A stretch of DNA of 64,000 nucleotides, taken from Rhynchopus sp. YZ270_cl-10. Lineage: Eukaryota; Euglenozoa; Diplonemea; Diplonemida; Diplonemidae. Shown here piece by piece: positions 11,605 through 21,300 of the stretch (its first letter is position 1; every line of letters starts with the position of its first letter). The position numbers and the translations under genes were made by a program. The notes beneath the pieces are model-generated. The model did no database searches. It was not told the origin of the DNA and saw only the letters and a program-made list of their open reading frames with translations. Where the stretch lies: contig OZ037838.1 in the NCBI GenBank assembly GCA_964035575.1, positions 558,001-622,000 on the forward strand, written 5' to 3'.

Positions 11605-12726
11605 TCACTCACTGTTGTGTGGGTACAGATGTCTTGTTACAATGTGAGTACCTTCTTCCAATACCACAACAACACGTGAACACGGTGATATCACAAACTC
11701 CTCTGACCTTTGCGGGATCACACGCACACAGGACAGGGTCGCCACATCATACTGCTGCAGGCGTGCATAGTCATCAGTACCATAATCTTCTCCTGAATCA
11801 AATACCTTGACCACAAGGTACTTTCCACACGGGGTGAACTGCATACCCCTGTCATCCCCATCCACATCAACACTGCGAAGAGCCGCACCACTCCAATCAT
11901 AGAGCTGCACGTTCCCAGAGCACCCCACAGCAAAGACAGAGGCAGACCGTGAAAGCGCCACGAGACACCAGAACCCCCCGGGCACACATGCCACAGCTTC
12001 ACCTGTGTTCACATCCCACAGACGTGCCTTCTTCTCCTTCCTGGAGGATGTGATCACCCACCCACCACAGTCCGACACTGCCACCTCCTCACACTCTTCG
12101 TGCGAGAGAGAGCGGAGCAACGTCAGGTCTTCGTCATACACAGAGACGCCGTCTTTGCCCTCAGAGACAACAACACCGCCACACGCAAAGACTTTGAACG
12201 AGCTGCCTTCAGTATCGACTTTGCGGACCACCTCCCCACCCGGAAGCGCAACCTCGAGAAGGCCGTCCTCCCGATACGCCATGTAGCAGCGTGTCTTGCA
12301 CTGCGAGATGGCAGGCGGAGCCGTCGTCACTTTAGTGCCCACTACCGTTTTGAACGAGAAGACAGTGTTGAAGGTTTCTGTGTCGAAGCCAACAACATGT
12401 CCACTCTCGTACCAACTTTTGACGCAGAGTGACCCACAACGCGACAGTGACATGGTTCCCCTATGTGGTGCAGTGTACTCAGCAGGACACTTGATGTCAG
12501 CAAAGCGGCGGGCAAGCACGACCTGCACCCCTGCCTCAAACGCAGTGTCCTGCAGACGGCACGTCCCCTCCAGCACCTGCGTGCCGATGCGCATCTCGAC
12601 AGACGCAGGCGAGACAGCAAGCGCCGTGCACGCAACCTCCTTTGCCGCTGCAACGTCCGCCTCGCACGGCACCTCCACTGTCGCAGTCACGCCTGACTCT
12701 TCCAGCACAAAGGTCATATCCATCAT
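11605..12726 (-). CDS. W2: ubiquitin-like domain plus WD40-like propeller protein (373 aa)
   Basis: Reference member of the family. Residues 2-74 match the ubiquitin fold in length and pattern: beta1 DMTFVLEES, beta2 VTATVEVPCE, a helix AAAKEVACTALAV, then EMRIGTQVLEGTCRLQDT and a closing VQVVLARR that parallels LHLVLRLR of ubiquitin. No C-terminal Gly-Gly follows, so it is a fixed, non-conjugated domain. Residues 85-373 make seven WD40-like blades of about 40 residues. Landmarks are LSRCGSLCV/FDTETF, ISQCKTRCY/LPGGEVVRKV, GGVVVSEGK/VYDEDLTLLRSL, SDCGGWVITSS/LWDVNTGEAV, LSRSASVFAV/YDWSGAALRSV, FTPCGKYLVV/QQYDVATLSCV and ISPCSRVVVV/TRHLYPH. No signal peptide or membrane segment, so probably cytosolic or nuclear. 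Propellers bind partners, but the partner is unknown. Start chosen at the first ATG of ATGATGGATG, because in-frame upstream text differs between members. Residue 4 is Met where the others have Val. Confidence 0.85.
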   Translation of the reverse strand: MMDMTFVLEESGVTATVEVPCEADVAAAKEVACTALAVSPASVEMRIGTQVLEGTCRLQDTAFEAGVQVVLARRFADIKCPAEYTAPHRGTMSLSRCGSLCVKSWYESGHVVGFDTETFNTVFSFKTVVGTKVTTAPPAISQCKTRCYMAYREDGLLEVALPGGEVVRKVDTEGSSFKVFACGGVVVSEGKDGVSVYDEDLTLLRSLSHEECEEVAVSDCGGWVITSSRKEKKARLWDVNTGEAVACVPGGFWCLVALSRSASVFAVGCSGNVQLYDWSGAALRSVDVDGDDRGMQFTPCGKYLVVKVFDSGEDYGTDDYARLQQYDVATLSCVRVIPQRSEEFVISPCSRVVVVLEEGTHIVTRHLYPHNSE

Positions 12727-12804
12727 ATTGTTAAGGGGTCTCTTGTGTTTGATGTGAGGGTTGGTGGTGTCACTTCGCAACGACAAATAAGAAGGTTGGT
12801 GGGT

Positions 12805-12964
12805 TAAATACGTGTTTCAACAAAAGAGTCTGATAAAGAAAGCAATTTGAAGATACCCTGCGGCAAACACACAGATGTGACAAATAAAACTGATGGCTTG
12901 CCCGTACTGTGCTGTGAACGGGGAAGGTACACAACCGCTCATCAGAAGGTTTGTGTTTCCGCTT
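12805..12964 (-). repeat. Shared 5' flank block (type a)
   Basis: About 150 bp upstream block that recurs before other type-a members (16190-16343, 22494-22650, and shorter at 45665, 47040, 48845, 50633). Minus-strand words are CAGGGTATCTTCAAATTGC and TACCTTCCCCGTTCACA. A shared leader or promoter segment is likely (inference). Confidence 0.6.
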
Positions 12965-13365
12965 AAAACAAGTGTTTTTCTGCGCGTGTAATTTTATGGG
13001 GGAGAAGGCATTATGCTGTATGCTTCCTTCCTTCACAACGTTACACGTAACGCTTTTGGTTTTTGGGAGACACACAAGGTGCCAGGTTCTATGGTATACA
13101 CGGAACCACCCTGCACCTGTTTGTCATATTGTTTCCGGTGCAATACATGAGGAAACGTTTCGCAGTCGAAACTAGGGAAAGAACCCTAGGACAGCTTCTT
13201 TTGATAAAAGTTAGCAAACACAAAAACCAACGCGTGGAAAAAAGAGAGTGCTATTTTCTCCTGTATGCGCAGTGTACGTTTTAGGTACGGTGCGGAGAAT
13301 ACATACAGTATGTTCGATAAAAGAAAACGCGAGCATATTTATGATTTGCTTTATCTCATTCAAAA
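12965..13365. repeat. Dispersed hairpin element A/B, copy 1
   Basis: Part A (to about 13172) contains a nested hairpin, GGTGC 13078-13082 with GCACC 13113-13117 around GGTTC 13085-13089 with GAACC 13103-13107. A second hairpin is GTTTCG/CGAAAC at 13157-13172 with loop CAGT. Part B follows (AAACACAAAAACCAACGCGT, GTTCGATAAAAGAAAACGCGAGC). No ORF is shared between copies; it could be a structured RNA gene or a short element. Confidence 0.65.
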
Positions 13366-13455
13366 TAAGCTTGTTGTTCCCACCCCATTCGGTGCTCTCA
13401 TACATACAAAACAACGAGTCAACAAGAAATGACATAAATATTGAGGGAAAATACA

Positions 13456-13600
13456 ATAACGAAGTCTTTGTGTGTGATGTTTGAAAAGCTGTAAGCTTGA
13501 GCCAGATTGACGGTGTGGCCCATGCAGTTGATGGTATACCCTCTGAAGACACTTGCACTGTCCCCTTCTGTCAGAATACAGTCACCACCCTCCCACCCCT
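13456..13600 (-). promoter_or_regulatory. Type II 3' flank block of W3
   Basis: About 145 bp conserved behind W3, W5 (19470), W13 (39620), W14 (44300) and W15 (45755), holding CTGACAGAAGGGGACAGTGC and GAGGGGTGGGAGGGTGG on the coding strand. It replaces the four-tract G4 block found behind other members. Confidence 0.6.
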
Positions 13601-13609
13601 CGCGAAACA

Positions 13610-14731
13610 TCACTCACTGTTGTGTGGGTACAGATGCCTAGTTGCAATGCCGCCTGTTGCTTCATACCCGAACACAACGACACGTGAACACGGTGATATC
13701 GCAAATGCCCCATTCTCGGCTTGCGGAATTACAAGTACACAGGACAGGGTTGCCACATCATACTGGTGCAGCTGGACATCGCAATCCTCATATTCTTCGC
13801 CATCATCTGTACCATCTGTGTATGCCTCAACATCCACCCTGACCACGAGGTACTTCCCACACGGGGTGAACTGCATGCCCAAGACTTCGCCACGTATATC
13901 AACACTGCGAAGAGCCGCACCACTCCAATCATAGAGGTGCACGGTGTTTTCCTCCACCACAGCAAAGACAGAGGCAGACCGTGAAAGCGCCACCCCATCG
14001 CACCCCGGCACACATGCCACAGCTTCACCTGTGTTCACATCCCACAGACGTGCCTTTTCCTCTTCTTCAGAAGAGGTCATCACCCACCCACCACAGTCCG
14101 ACAGTGCCGTATTCAAAGACTTCTCGTTCGAGAGAGAGCGGAGCAACGTCAGGTCTTCGTCAAACACAGAGACGCCGTCTTTGCTTTCGGACACGACAAC
14201 ACCGCCACACGCAAACAATGCGAACGAGATGTCGTCGACTTTGCGGAGCACCTCCCCACCCGGAAGCGCAACCATGTGTAAGCCATCCCAACACGGCACG
14301 TAGCAGCGTGTCTTGCACTGCGAGATGGCAGGCGGACCGAGGTCATCATTGTCCATTTTCAACAAGAAGACAGTGTCAAAGGTTTCTGTGTCGAAGCAGC
14401 CAACATACTCAGCAATTTTTCCCGAAAATACGCAGAGCGTTCCACACCGCGACAGCGACAAGTGTTCTGTATCCTCACCATACACAGCAGGACACTTGAT
14501 GTCGGCAAAGCGGCGGGCGAGCACAACCTGCACCCCTGCACCAAACGCAGTGTCCTGCAGACGGCACGTCCCCTCCAGCACCTGCGTGCCGATGCGCATC
14601 TCGACAGACGCAGGCGAGACAGCAAGCGCCGTGCACGCAACCTCCTTTGCCGCTGCAACCTTCGCCTCGCACGGCACCTCCACTGTCGCAGTCACGCCTG
14701 ACTCTTCCAGCACAAAGGTCACATCCATCAT
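13610..14731 (-). CDS. W3: UBL-WD40 protein (373 aa)
   Basis: Intact. The UBL has Ala-Lys (CEAKVAAAKE) where most copies have Ala-Asp. Variable regions: after the UBL it reads CPAVYGEDTEHLSLSRCGT, and the blade 6 loop is long and acidic (YTDGTDDGEEYEDCDVQ). Closest to W5 in loops and in its type II 3' flank; 5' flank type a. Stop codon at 13610-13612. Confidence 0.85.
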   Translation of the reverse strand: MMDVTFVLEESGVTATVEVPCEAKVAAAKEVACTALAVSPASVEMRIGTQVLEGTCRLQDTAFGAGVQVVLARRFADIKCPAVYGEDTEHLSLSRCGTLCVFSGKIAEYVGCFDTETFDTVFLLKMDNDDLGPPAISQCKTRCYVPCWDGLHMVALPGGEVLRKVDDISFALFACGGVVVSESKDGVSVFDEDLTLLRSLSNEKSLNTALSDCGGWVMTSSEEEEKARLWDVNTGEAVACVPGCDGVALSRSASVFAVVEENTVHLYDWSGAALRSVDIRGEVLGMQFTPCGKYLVVRVDVEAYTDGTDDGEEYEDCDVQLHQYDVATLSCVLVIPQAENGAFAISPCSRVVVFGYEATGGIATRHLYPHNSE

Positions 14732-14894
14732 ATTGTTAAGGGTTCTGTTGTGTTTGATGTGATGGTTGGTGGTGTCACTTCGCAACGACAAATAAGAAGG
14801 TTGGTGGGTTGAATACGTGTTCCTGCAACAAGGCAAAAGGGGGTTCTTGGGTCTTGGGATGTTTTGCTGGTACCCTGGGGGGGGATCCTCACCA

Positions 14895-14911
14895 CCCTCC
14901 CTCCCCTCCCC
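14895..14911 (-). promoter_or_regulatory. G-quadruplex motif after W4 stop
   Basis: Same 17-nt four-tract sequence as behind W2, about 10 nt past the W4 stop. Confidence 0.65.
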
Positions 14912-14921
14912 TGGTCACACA

Positions 14922-16103
14922 TCACTCACTGTTGTGTGGGCACAGATGTCTCGTTACAATGTTGCCATCTGGTTGCAAAGACACAACAACACGTGAACAC
15001 GGCGATATCGCAAATGTACCTGCGCATTGCGGTATCACACGCACACAGGACATGGTTGACATATCATACTGGTGCAGGGGTGTATTATGCAGGCGTAAAT
15101 AGAAATCTTCATCATCTTCATCTTCATCTTCATCGTTCAAATCAAATACCGCTACCACAAGGTACTTCCCACACGGGGTAAACTGCATTCTATTAATATT
15201 CGCAGCCACGTCAACACTGCGAAGAGCCGCACCACTCCAATCAAAGAGGTGCACGCTCTTTTCCTCCCCCTCCACATCAAAGACAGAGGCAGACCGTGAA
15301 AGCGCCACTCTACACTGCCACCCGTCCGCAGGCACACATGCCACAGCTTCACCTGTGTTCACATCCCACAGACGTGCCTTCTTCTCCTTCCTGGAGGATG
15401 TGATCACCCACCCACCACAGTCTGATACTGCCACACGCCCACACTCTTCGTGCGAGAGAGAGCGGAGCAACGTCAGGTCTTCGTCATACACAGAGACGCC
15501 ATCTTTGCCCTTCGAGACAACAACCCTGCCACACGCGAATACTAAATACGAAGGGCCGTCGACTTTGCGGAGCACCTCCCCACCCGGAAGCGCAACCTCG
15601 TGCATACCTTCCTTGCACGCCATGTAGCAGCGTGTCTTGCACTGCGAGATGGCAGGCGGACCTCGACCAGATAAATCGATTTTCAACTCAAACGCAGTCT
15701 CGAAAGTTTCTGTGTCGAAGCCAACAACACGCGGGTACACGTAGTCATAATAAGAAGTATCATGTGAAAAAACGCAAAGCGTTCCACAAGGAGACAGCGA
15801 CACGTGTGCTGTCTGCGGTCGTCCGTAGCGAGTAGGGGGAGCGTAGACATTGTACTCAGCAGGACACTTGATGTCGGCAAAGCGGCGGGCAAGCACAACC
15901 TGCACCCCTGCACCAAACGCAGTGTCCTGCAGACGGCACGTCCCCTCCAGCACCTGCGTGCCGATGCGCATCTCGACAGACGCAGGCGAGACAGCAAGCG
16001 CCGTGCACGCAACCTCCTTTGCCGCTGCAACGTCCGCCTCGCACGGCACCTCCACTGTCGCAGTCACGCCTGACTCTTCCAGCACAAAGGTCACATCCAT
16101 CAT
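14922..16103 (-). CDS. W4: UBL-WD40 protein (393 aa)
   Basis: Intact and among the longest. Two loops account for the extra length: after the UBL (YNVYAPPTRYGRPQTAHVS) and in blade 6, where an acidic run LNDEDEDEDDEDF is encoded by a TCATCT-type trinucleotide tract at about 15105-15135. Slippage could therefore lengthen this loop. The first half is most like W9 and W13 (SPCGTLCVFSH, AFELKIDL). Flanks: 5' type a, 3' type I. Confidence 0.85.
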   Translation of the reverse strand: MMDVTFVLEESGVTATVEVPCEADVAAAKEVACTALAVSPASVEMRIGTQVLEGTCRLQDTAFGAGVQVVLARRFADIKCPAEYNVYAPPTRYGRPQTAHVSLSPCGTLCVFSHDTSYYDYVYPRVVGFDTETFETAFELKIDLSGRGPPAISQCKTRCYMACKEGMHEVALPGGEVLRKVDGPSYLVFACGRVVVSKGKDGVSVYDEDLTLLRSLSHEECGRVAVSDCGGWVITSSRKEKKARLWDVNTGEAVACVPADGWQCRVALSRSASVFDVEGEEKSVHLFDWSGAALRSVDVAANINRMQFTPCGKYLVVAVFDLNDEDEDEDDEDFYLRLHNTPLHQYDMSTMSCVRVIPQCAGTFAISPCSRVVVSLQPDGNIVTRHLCPHNSE

Positions 16104-16189
16104 ATTGTTAAGGGCTCTGTTGTGTTTGATGTGATGGTTGGTGGTGTCAATTCGCAACGACAAATAAGAAGGTTGGTGGGTTAAATACG

Positions 16190-16343
16190 TGTTTCACAAA
16201 AAAAGTCTGATAAAGAAAGCAATTTGAAGATACCCTGCGGCAAACACACAGATGTGGCAAATAAAACTGATGGATTGCCCGTACTGTGCTGTGAACGGGG
16301 AAGGTACACAACCGCTCATAAGCAGGTTTGTGTTTCCGCTTAA
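16190..16343 (-). repeat. Shared 5' flank block (type a) upstream of W4
   Basis: Near-identical to 12805-12964 and broken off by the foldback element that begins at 16356. Confidence 0.6.
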
Positions 16344-16355
16344 TAGCTATTTATT

Positions 16356-16495
16356 GGAGTGAAAATAAGTCGTTTTTTTTCACCGAGTTGGTGTTTTCAA
16401 CCCGAGTTACTTTAATTCACGAGCGAAGCGAGTGAATTAAAGTCACGAGGGTTGAAAACACCAACGAGGTGGAAAAAACGCTTATTTTCTACTCC
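16356..16495. mobile_element. Small foldback MITE
   Basis: Two arms of about 64 bp (16356-16420, 16432-16495) are near-perfect reverse complements around the core GAGCGAAGCGAG. There is no coding capacity. It sits in the 5' region of W4. Confidence 0.8.
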
Positions 16496-16576
16496 AAGAC
16501 ATAATTTTATCCATAAGTGTGAAGCTTTATTTTCCGAGCCCGCCCAAGTGTCGTGTGAGACCTGTAGTGTGGATCT

Positions 16577-16803
16577 CCAGTGTCTTGCACCGCTTCTTCT
16601 GAGCGCAACGCTGTTTGGCCTGTCGACGTACTAAATACGAAGACAGGGGGGCGGTGCCAACAATTTTCCAATGATGTAACGTTTATCTGATTGATTTATC
16701 GTTTGATATACCTTGTGTGTCCTACTTCACCTGCACACCCAAGGTTATTGAACAATACTTTCAAGCGATACTTCGTTATGTCATTGGGGGTACTGGTACT
16801 GGG
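16577..16803. repeat. Dispersed repeat D, copy 2
   Basis: Matches 9918-10141. Followed at 16815-16880 by a separate hairpin made of CGATAACACG/CGTGTTATCG. Confidence 0.8.
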
Positions 16804-17032
16804 TACCTGGGGAAAACACGTGCGTTTTTGTTCGCGATAACACGCACACTTTTTGTACGTGTTATCGCAATTTACCCTAAAATATATTACCTCCGCTGAC
16901 ATAGCTCGAGGGCTACTCCAACAAGTTTGTAGCCACCATGCACACCCCGCCCCCACCCCAGTCCAGATGCCCTGGGGGGGAAAAAAAACTCAAAAAAAAA
17001 TAGGGTGAGTTTGGGGGTGTTTGGGGGCTTAA

Positions 17033-18593
17033 CTGGGGGGGGGCTAATAAAGTATACGGTGCTAATAAAGTATACGGTGCGGAAACCCATTTTGAGCGTG
17101 TAAATCTGTGAAATAAAGTATACGGTTTTTGTGTACATTTTTGGTGTGGCTGAACCCAAAAAAAAGGGTATTATTTAGCAGTTTGTTAGCACTTTGTTAG
17201 CATGCATTTTTGGGGGGGGTGGTGTATAAAAACTTTTTTCCTCACGGGTGTCGGAAAAAAAAATTTTTTTTTTCGTTGGTGAGCTTTTTAACGCCGGCAT
17301 TTGCATTTCCGGAATCCGTCCGGCCAGTGGTGGGGTCAATTCGCCGAAATGGACAAGTTCTCGTTTTTGGTCAATTTCCGCAGTATACACAGTATACACA
17401 GTATACACAGTATACACAGTATACACAGTATACACAGTATACACAGTATACACAGTATACACAGTATACACAGTATACACAGTATACACAGTATACACAG
17501 TATACACAGTATACACAGTATACACAGTATACACAGTATACACAGTATACACAGTATACACAGTATACACAGTATACACAGTACACAGTATACACAGTAT
17601 ACACAGTATACACAGTATACACAGTATACACAGTATACACAGTATACACAGTATACACAGTATACACAGTATACACAGTATACACAGTTTTCACAGTATA
17701 CACAGTATACACAGTATACACAGTATACACAGTATACACAGTATACACAGTATACACAGTATACACAGTATACACAGTATACACAGTATACACAGTATAC
17801 ACAGTATACACAGTATACACAGTATACACAGTATACACAGTATACACAGTATACACAGTATACACAGCATACACAGTATACACAGCATACACAGCATACT
17901 CAGGGGAAAACTTACTTTGTGGGCACCGCAGGCGCACGGTACGCGTTTTTCGTGATTTTTTCCAGCCCCGTTCTGTGAGTTCTTTTGACTCAGCGAGTCG
18001 ATTGCGTTCAACGGTGGGGTCACACATGGGTGTGCAAGAGTGGAGGCGCGCCAACAGGGGGAGTGGAAAAACCAAGGTAAAAAAATGTTTTTATACACCA
18101 CCCCTAAAAAAAGGGTATTATTTAGCAGTTTGTTAGCAGTTCTTTAGCAGTGAACTTTGCTGGTTTCAGCCACACCAATTTTTCTTACTAAAAAAATTTT
18201 ACAGCAATTTTTGCACAAAAAATCGGAATTTTTTTTTTTTTGATTTCGGTGGTCCGGATTCTGTGCGTGCTGTGATGGGGTCACTTTGCGCTGAGAAACG
18301 AGTATTTTTGACCTAAAACGCGTGTATCAGTTTTTACACGATTGGTGCTGACGGGGTTCAGATTTGTGAAAATTTAAGTCACCAAAAAATTGTTCATTTT
18401 TCCACATTGACCCCACCACTGGCTGGGATTGGCCCAAAAATGCCAATGGTGGTGTTTTCGCGAGGTTTCGGCCACTAGAAACCCCAAAATAACAGTGATT
18501 TTTTTTTTTTTTTTTCCTTTTTCGTTTTTTGGCCATTTAAGCAGTAATTCCCGCCGAATAAAGTATACGTATACTTTAATAGCTCCCCCCCAG
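17033..18593. mobile_element. TIR element carrying a 9-bp microsatellite
   Basis: The left end CTGGGGGGGGGCTAATAAAG (17033) and the right end, read on the other strand from 18593, CTGGGGGGGAGCTATTAAAG, form about 26-bp inverted repeats. TA follows the right end; the left is preceded by AA. A second inner inverted repeat GGTGTGGCTGAA/TTCAGCCACACC lies at about 17140/18170. No transposase is seen, so non-autonomous. The ends resemble those of 55254-56701. Confidence 0.7.
17382..17900. repeat. Nonanucleotide microsatellite (AGTATACAC)57
   Basis: About 57 copies of a 9-bp unit with the palindrome GTATAC. Variants appear at 17580 (short unit), 17690 and the distal end. It lies inside the TIR element. 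Confidence 0.95.
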
Positions 18594-18607
18594 TAAGACG
18601 GGTGAAA

Positions 18608-18668
18608 AAAAACGGTGAAAATAAAATTTTATTTTCACAGGGTGAAAATAAAAATTTTATTTTCACAC
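18608..18668. repeat. Tandem AT palindromes
   Basis: Two successive palindromes of the form GTGAAAATAAAA/TTTTATTTTCAC. Confidence 0.7.
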
Positions 18669-18721
18669 CCCTCCACGTACTTTTGGGTGGGCGAGGAAAA
18701 TAAAGCTTCACGCGCGTGGAT

Positions 18722-19145
18722 AAAACAAGTGTTTTTCTGCGCGTGTGATTTTATGGGGGAGAAGGCATTATGCTGTATGCTTCCTTCCTTCACAACGTTA
18801 CACGTAACGCTTTTGGTTTTTGGGAGACACACAAGGTGCCAGGTTCTATGGTATACACGGAACCACCCTGCACCTGTTTGTCATATTGTTTCCGGTGCAA
18901 TACATGGGAAACGTTTCGCAGTCGAAACTAGGGAAAGAACCCTAGGACAGCTTCTTTTGATAAAAGTTAGCAAACACAAAAACCAACGCGTGGAAAAAAG
19001 AGAGTGCTATTTTCTCCTGTATGCGCAGTGTACGTTTTAGGTACGGTGCGGAGAATACAATATGTTCGGTAAAAGAAAACGCGAGCATGTTTATGATTTG
19101 TTTTATCTCATTCAAAATAAGCTTATTGTTCCCACCCCATTCGGT
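18722..19145. repeat. Dispersed hairpin element A/B, copy 2
   Basis: Same order and hairpins as 12965-13365, about 97 percent alike by eye, including the TGCTTCCTTCCTTCAC start. Confidence 0.65.
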
Positions 19146-19626
19146 GCTCTCATACATACAAAACAACGAGTCAACAATAAATGATATAAATATTGGGTTA
19201 TATTTCCCAACCCAACAACAAAGATAAAGCGTGAAGACAATAAATAACCGAGAAAAAATTTCTTCACAGTAACAAGGTGTGAGTAAGAAGAAAGTGAAGT
19301 TGATAGTGCAAACGCCTCTGGGACGCAGGCACTGTAAGAAGAAAAGAAAGCGAATAAAAACGAAAAAAATCATGTTTTTTGTGAATGTGATGATGTTGTT
19401 GGGGTGGGGAGAATAAAACAGTTCCAAGAAAAACTCCTGCGTCGGTTTTCTTTTTGTTAGAAAAAAATATAATAACGACGTCTTTTGTGTGTGATGTTTA
19501 AAAAGCTGTAAGCTTGAGCTAGATTGACGGTGTGGCCTATGCAGTTGATGGTATACCCTCTGCAGACACTTGCACTGTCCCCTTCTGTCAGAATACAGTC
19601 ACCACCCTCCCACCCCTCGCGAAACA
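19146..19626 (-). other. Downstream region of W5 (type II flank)
   Basis: Nearly identical to 39330-39777. It holds the type II block (19470-19618) and an AT-rich stretch with polypurine runs; no gene. Confidence 0.6.
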
Positions 19627-20787
19627 TCACTCACTGTTGTGTGGGTACAGATGCCTTGTTGCAATGGCTCCTGTTGCATCAAAAATGCTGTTTGTTGCTT
19701 CACACCCAAACACAACGACACGTGAACACGGTGATATCGCAAAGGACCCATAATGGGCGAGCGGGATCACACGCACACAGGACATGGTCGCCACATCATA
19801 CTGGTGCAGCTGTGCATCGTAATCATCGCGATCATCATATTCTTCGTCATCGTCTGTACCATCTGTGCATGCCTCAACATCCACCTTGACCACAAAGTAC
19901 TTCCCACATGGTGTGAACTGTATGCCCTCGACAGTCCCATCCACATCAACACTGCGAAGAGCCGCACCACTCCAATCATAGAGGTGCACGGTGTTTTCCT
20001 CCTCCACCACAGCAAAGACAGAGGCAGACCGTGAAAGCGCCACCCCTTCGCACAACTTTGCAAGCACACATGCCACAGCTTTACCTGTGTTCCCATCCCA
20101 CAGACGTGCCTTTTCCTCTTTTTCGGAAGAGATGATCGCCCACCCACCACAGTCCGACAGGGCCGTATTCATAAACCCTTTTTGCGAGACAAAGCGGAGC
20201 AACGTCAGGTCTTCGTCATACACAGAGACGCCGTCTTCATCTTGGGAGACAACAACACTGCCACACGCAAAAACTGCGTACGAGCGGCCGTCGACTTTGC
20301 GGACCACCTTCCCACCCGGAAGTGCAACCATGCGTAAGTCATCCCAACACGGCAGGTAGCAGCGTGTCTTGCACTGCGAGACGGCAGGCGGACTGCGTAC
20401 TTCACTGTCCACTTCAAACGAGAAGACAGCGTCGAAGGTTTCTGTGTCGAAGCCGCCAACACGCCCAGTCATTTCGCTCGAAAATACGCAGAGCGTTCCA
20501 CAACGCGACAGCGACAAGTGTTCTGCATCCTCACCATACTCAGCAGGACACTTGATGTCGGCAAAGCGGCGGGCAAGCACAACCTGCACCCCTGCACCAA
20601 ACGCAGTGTCCTGCAGACGGCACGTCCCCTCCAGCACCTGCGTGCCGATGCGCATCTCGACAGACGCAGGCGAGACAGCAAGCGCCGTGCACGCAACCTC
20701 CTTTGCCGCTGCAACGTCCGCCTCGCACGGCACCTCCACTGTCGCAGTCACGCCTGACTCTTCCAGCACAAAGGTCACATCCATCAT
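19627..20787 (-). CDS. W5: UBL-WD40 protein (386 aa)
   Basis: Intact. Variable regions: YGEDAEHLSLSRCGT after the UBL, VRSPPAVSQCKTRC in blade 2, and a blade 6 loop of about 30 residues rich in Asp (ACTDGTDDDEEYDD). The last blade also has a long insert (CEATNSIFDATGAIATRH). Its C-terminal half plus 3' flank is nearly identical to W13. Five-prime flank is type b: polypyrimidine text then CACCCTCTCAG upstream of the ATG, a plausible splice acceptor. Confidence 0.85.
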   Translation of the reverse strand: MMDVTFVLEESGVTATVEVPCEADVAAAKEVACTALAVSPASVEMRIGTQVLEGTCRLQDTAFGAGVQVVLARRFADIKCPAEYGEDAEHLSLSRCGTLCVFSSEMTGRVGGFDTETFDAVFSFEVDSEVRSPPAVSQCKTRCYLPCWDDLRMVALPGGKVVRKVDGRSYAVFACGSVVVSQDEDGVSVYDEDLTLLRFVSQKGFMNTALSDCGGWAIISSEKEEKARLWDGNTGKAVACVLAKLCEGVALSRSASVFAVVEEENTVHLYDWSGAALRSVDVDGTVEGIQFTPCGKYFVVKVDVEACTDGTDDDEEYDDRDDYDAQLHQYDVATMSCVRVIPLAHYGSFAISPCSRVVVFGCEATNSIFDATGAIATRHLYPHNSE

Positions 20788-20914
20788 TGTTTCAAGAGCT
20801 GTGTTGGTGTGATGCAAGCTAATGTTCTGTTGGGTGGACAGTTGAAGGAGCTGAGAGGGTGGACAAGTTGGAAAGAGGGGACGAGGGCTGGGGGTCGCTG
20901 TTTTATTTTGGTGC

Positions 20915-21236
20915 AATTTCTAATGGAGTGATTTGGGGTCTTTTTTTCAGGAAAATTCACAATACACTCAAAAAGAATCACAAAACGTTCACTACCGATT
21001 CACATAAATTCACACGTGTGGTATCTCATAATTTTCTTCTGCACCTCGAACTTTTGTGAACGTTTGTGAATTTACGTGAATTGGAACCTGGAGCATTCAC
21101 AAAACCTTCACTAGAGATTCGCATAAATTCACAAAAAATGGGGCACCTGGTGTGTCACATTCTTTCCCCCCCGCCTAGTTGTGATTTTTTGTGAATTTTC
21201 CTGAAAAAAAAGTCCTCAAATACCCCATCAGAAATT
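20915..21236. mobile_element. Short TIR element (MITE)
   Basis: Inverted ends of about 45 bp: AATTTCTAATGGAGT at 20915, with TTTTTTTCAGGAAAATTCAC, mirrored at 21186-21236. The interior has many TTCACAAAA/TTTTGTGAA words. No ORF. Confidence 0.7.
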
Positions 21237-21273
21237 ACAGACTGGGGAGAATAATATGAACAATCAATCACCA

Positions 21274-21290
21274 CCCTCCCTCCCCTCCCC
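21274..21290 (-). promoter_or_regulatory. G-quadruplex motif after W6 stop
   Basis: Identical four-tract 17-mer, 10 nt past the stop. Confidence 0.65.
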
Positions 21291-21300
21291 TGGTCACACA

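Noticed and set aside
12965-13365. tRNA-derived SINE or tRNA gene
   Set aside because: GGTTCTATGG is only a weak B-box match and no A-box at proper spacing or cloverleaf could be drawn.
17175-18136. Repetitive TVYTVY, SIHSIH and YCVYCV proteins
   Set aside because: Translations of the AGTATACAC array.
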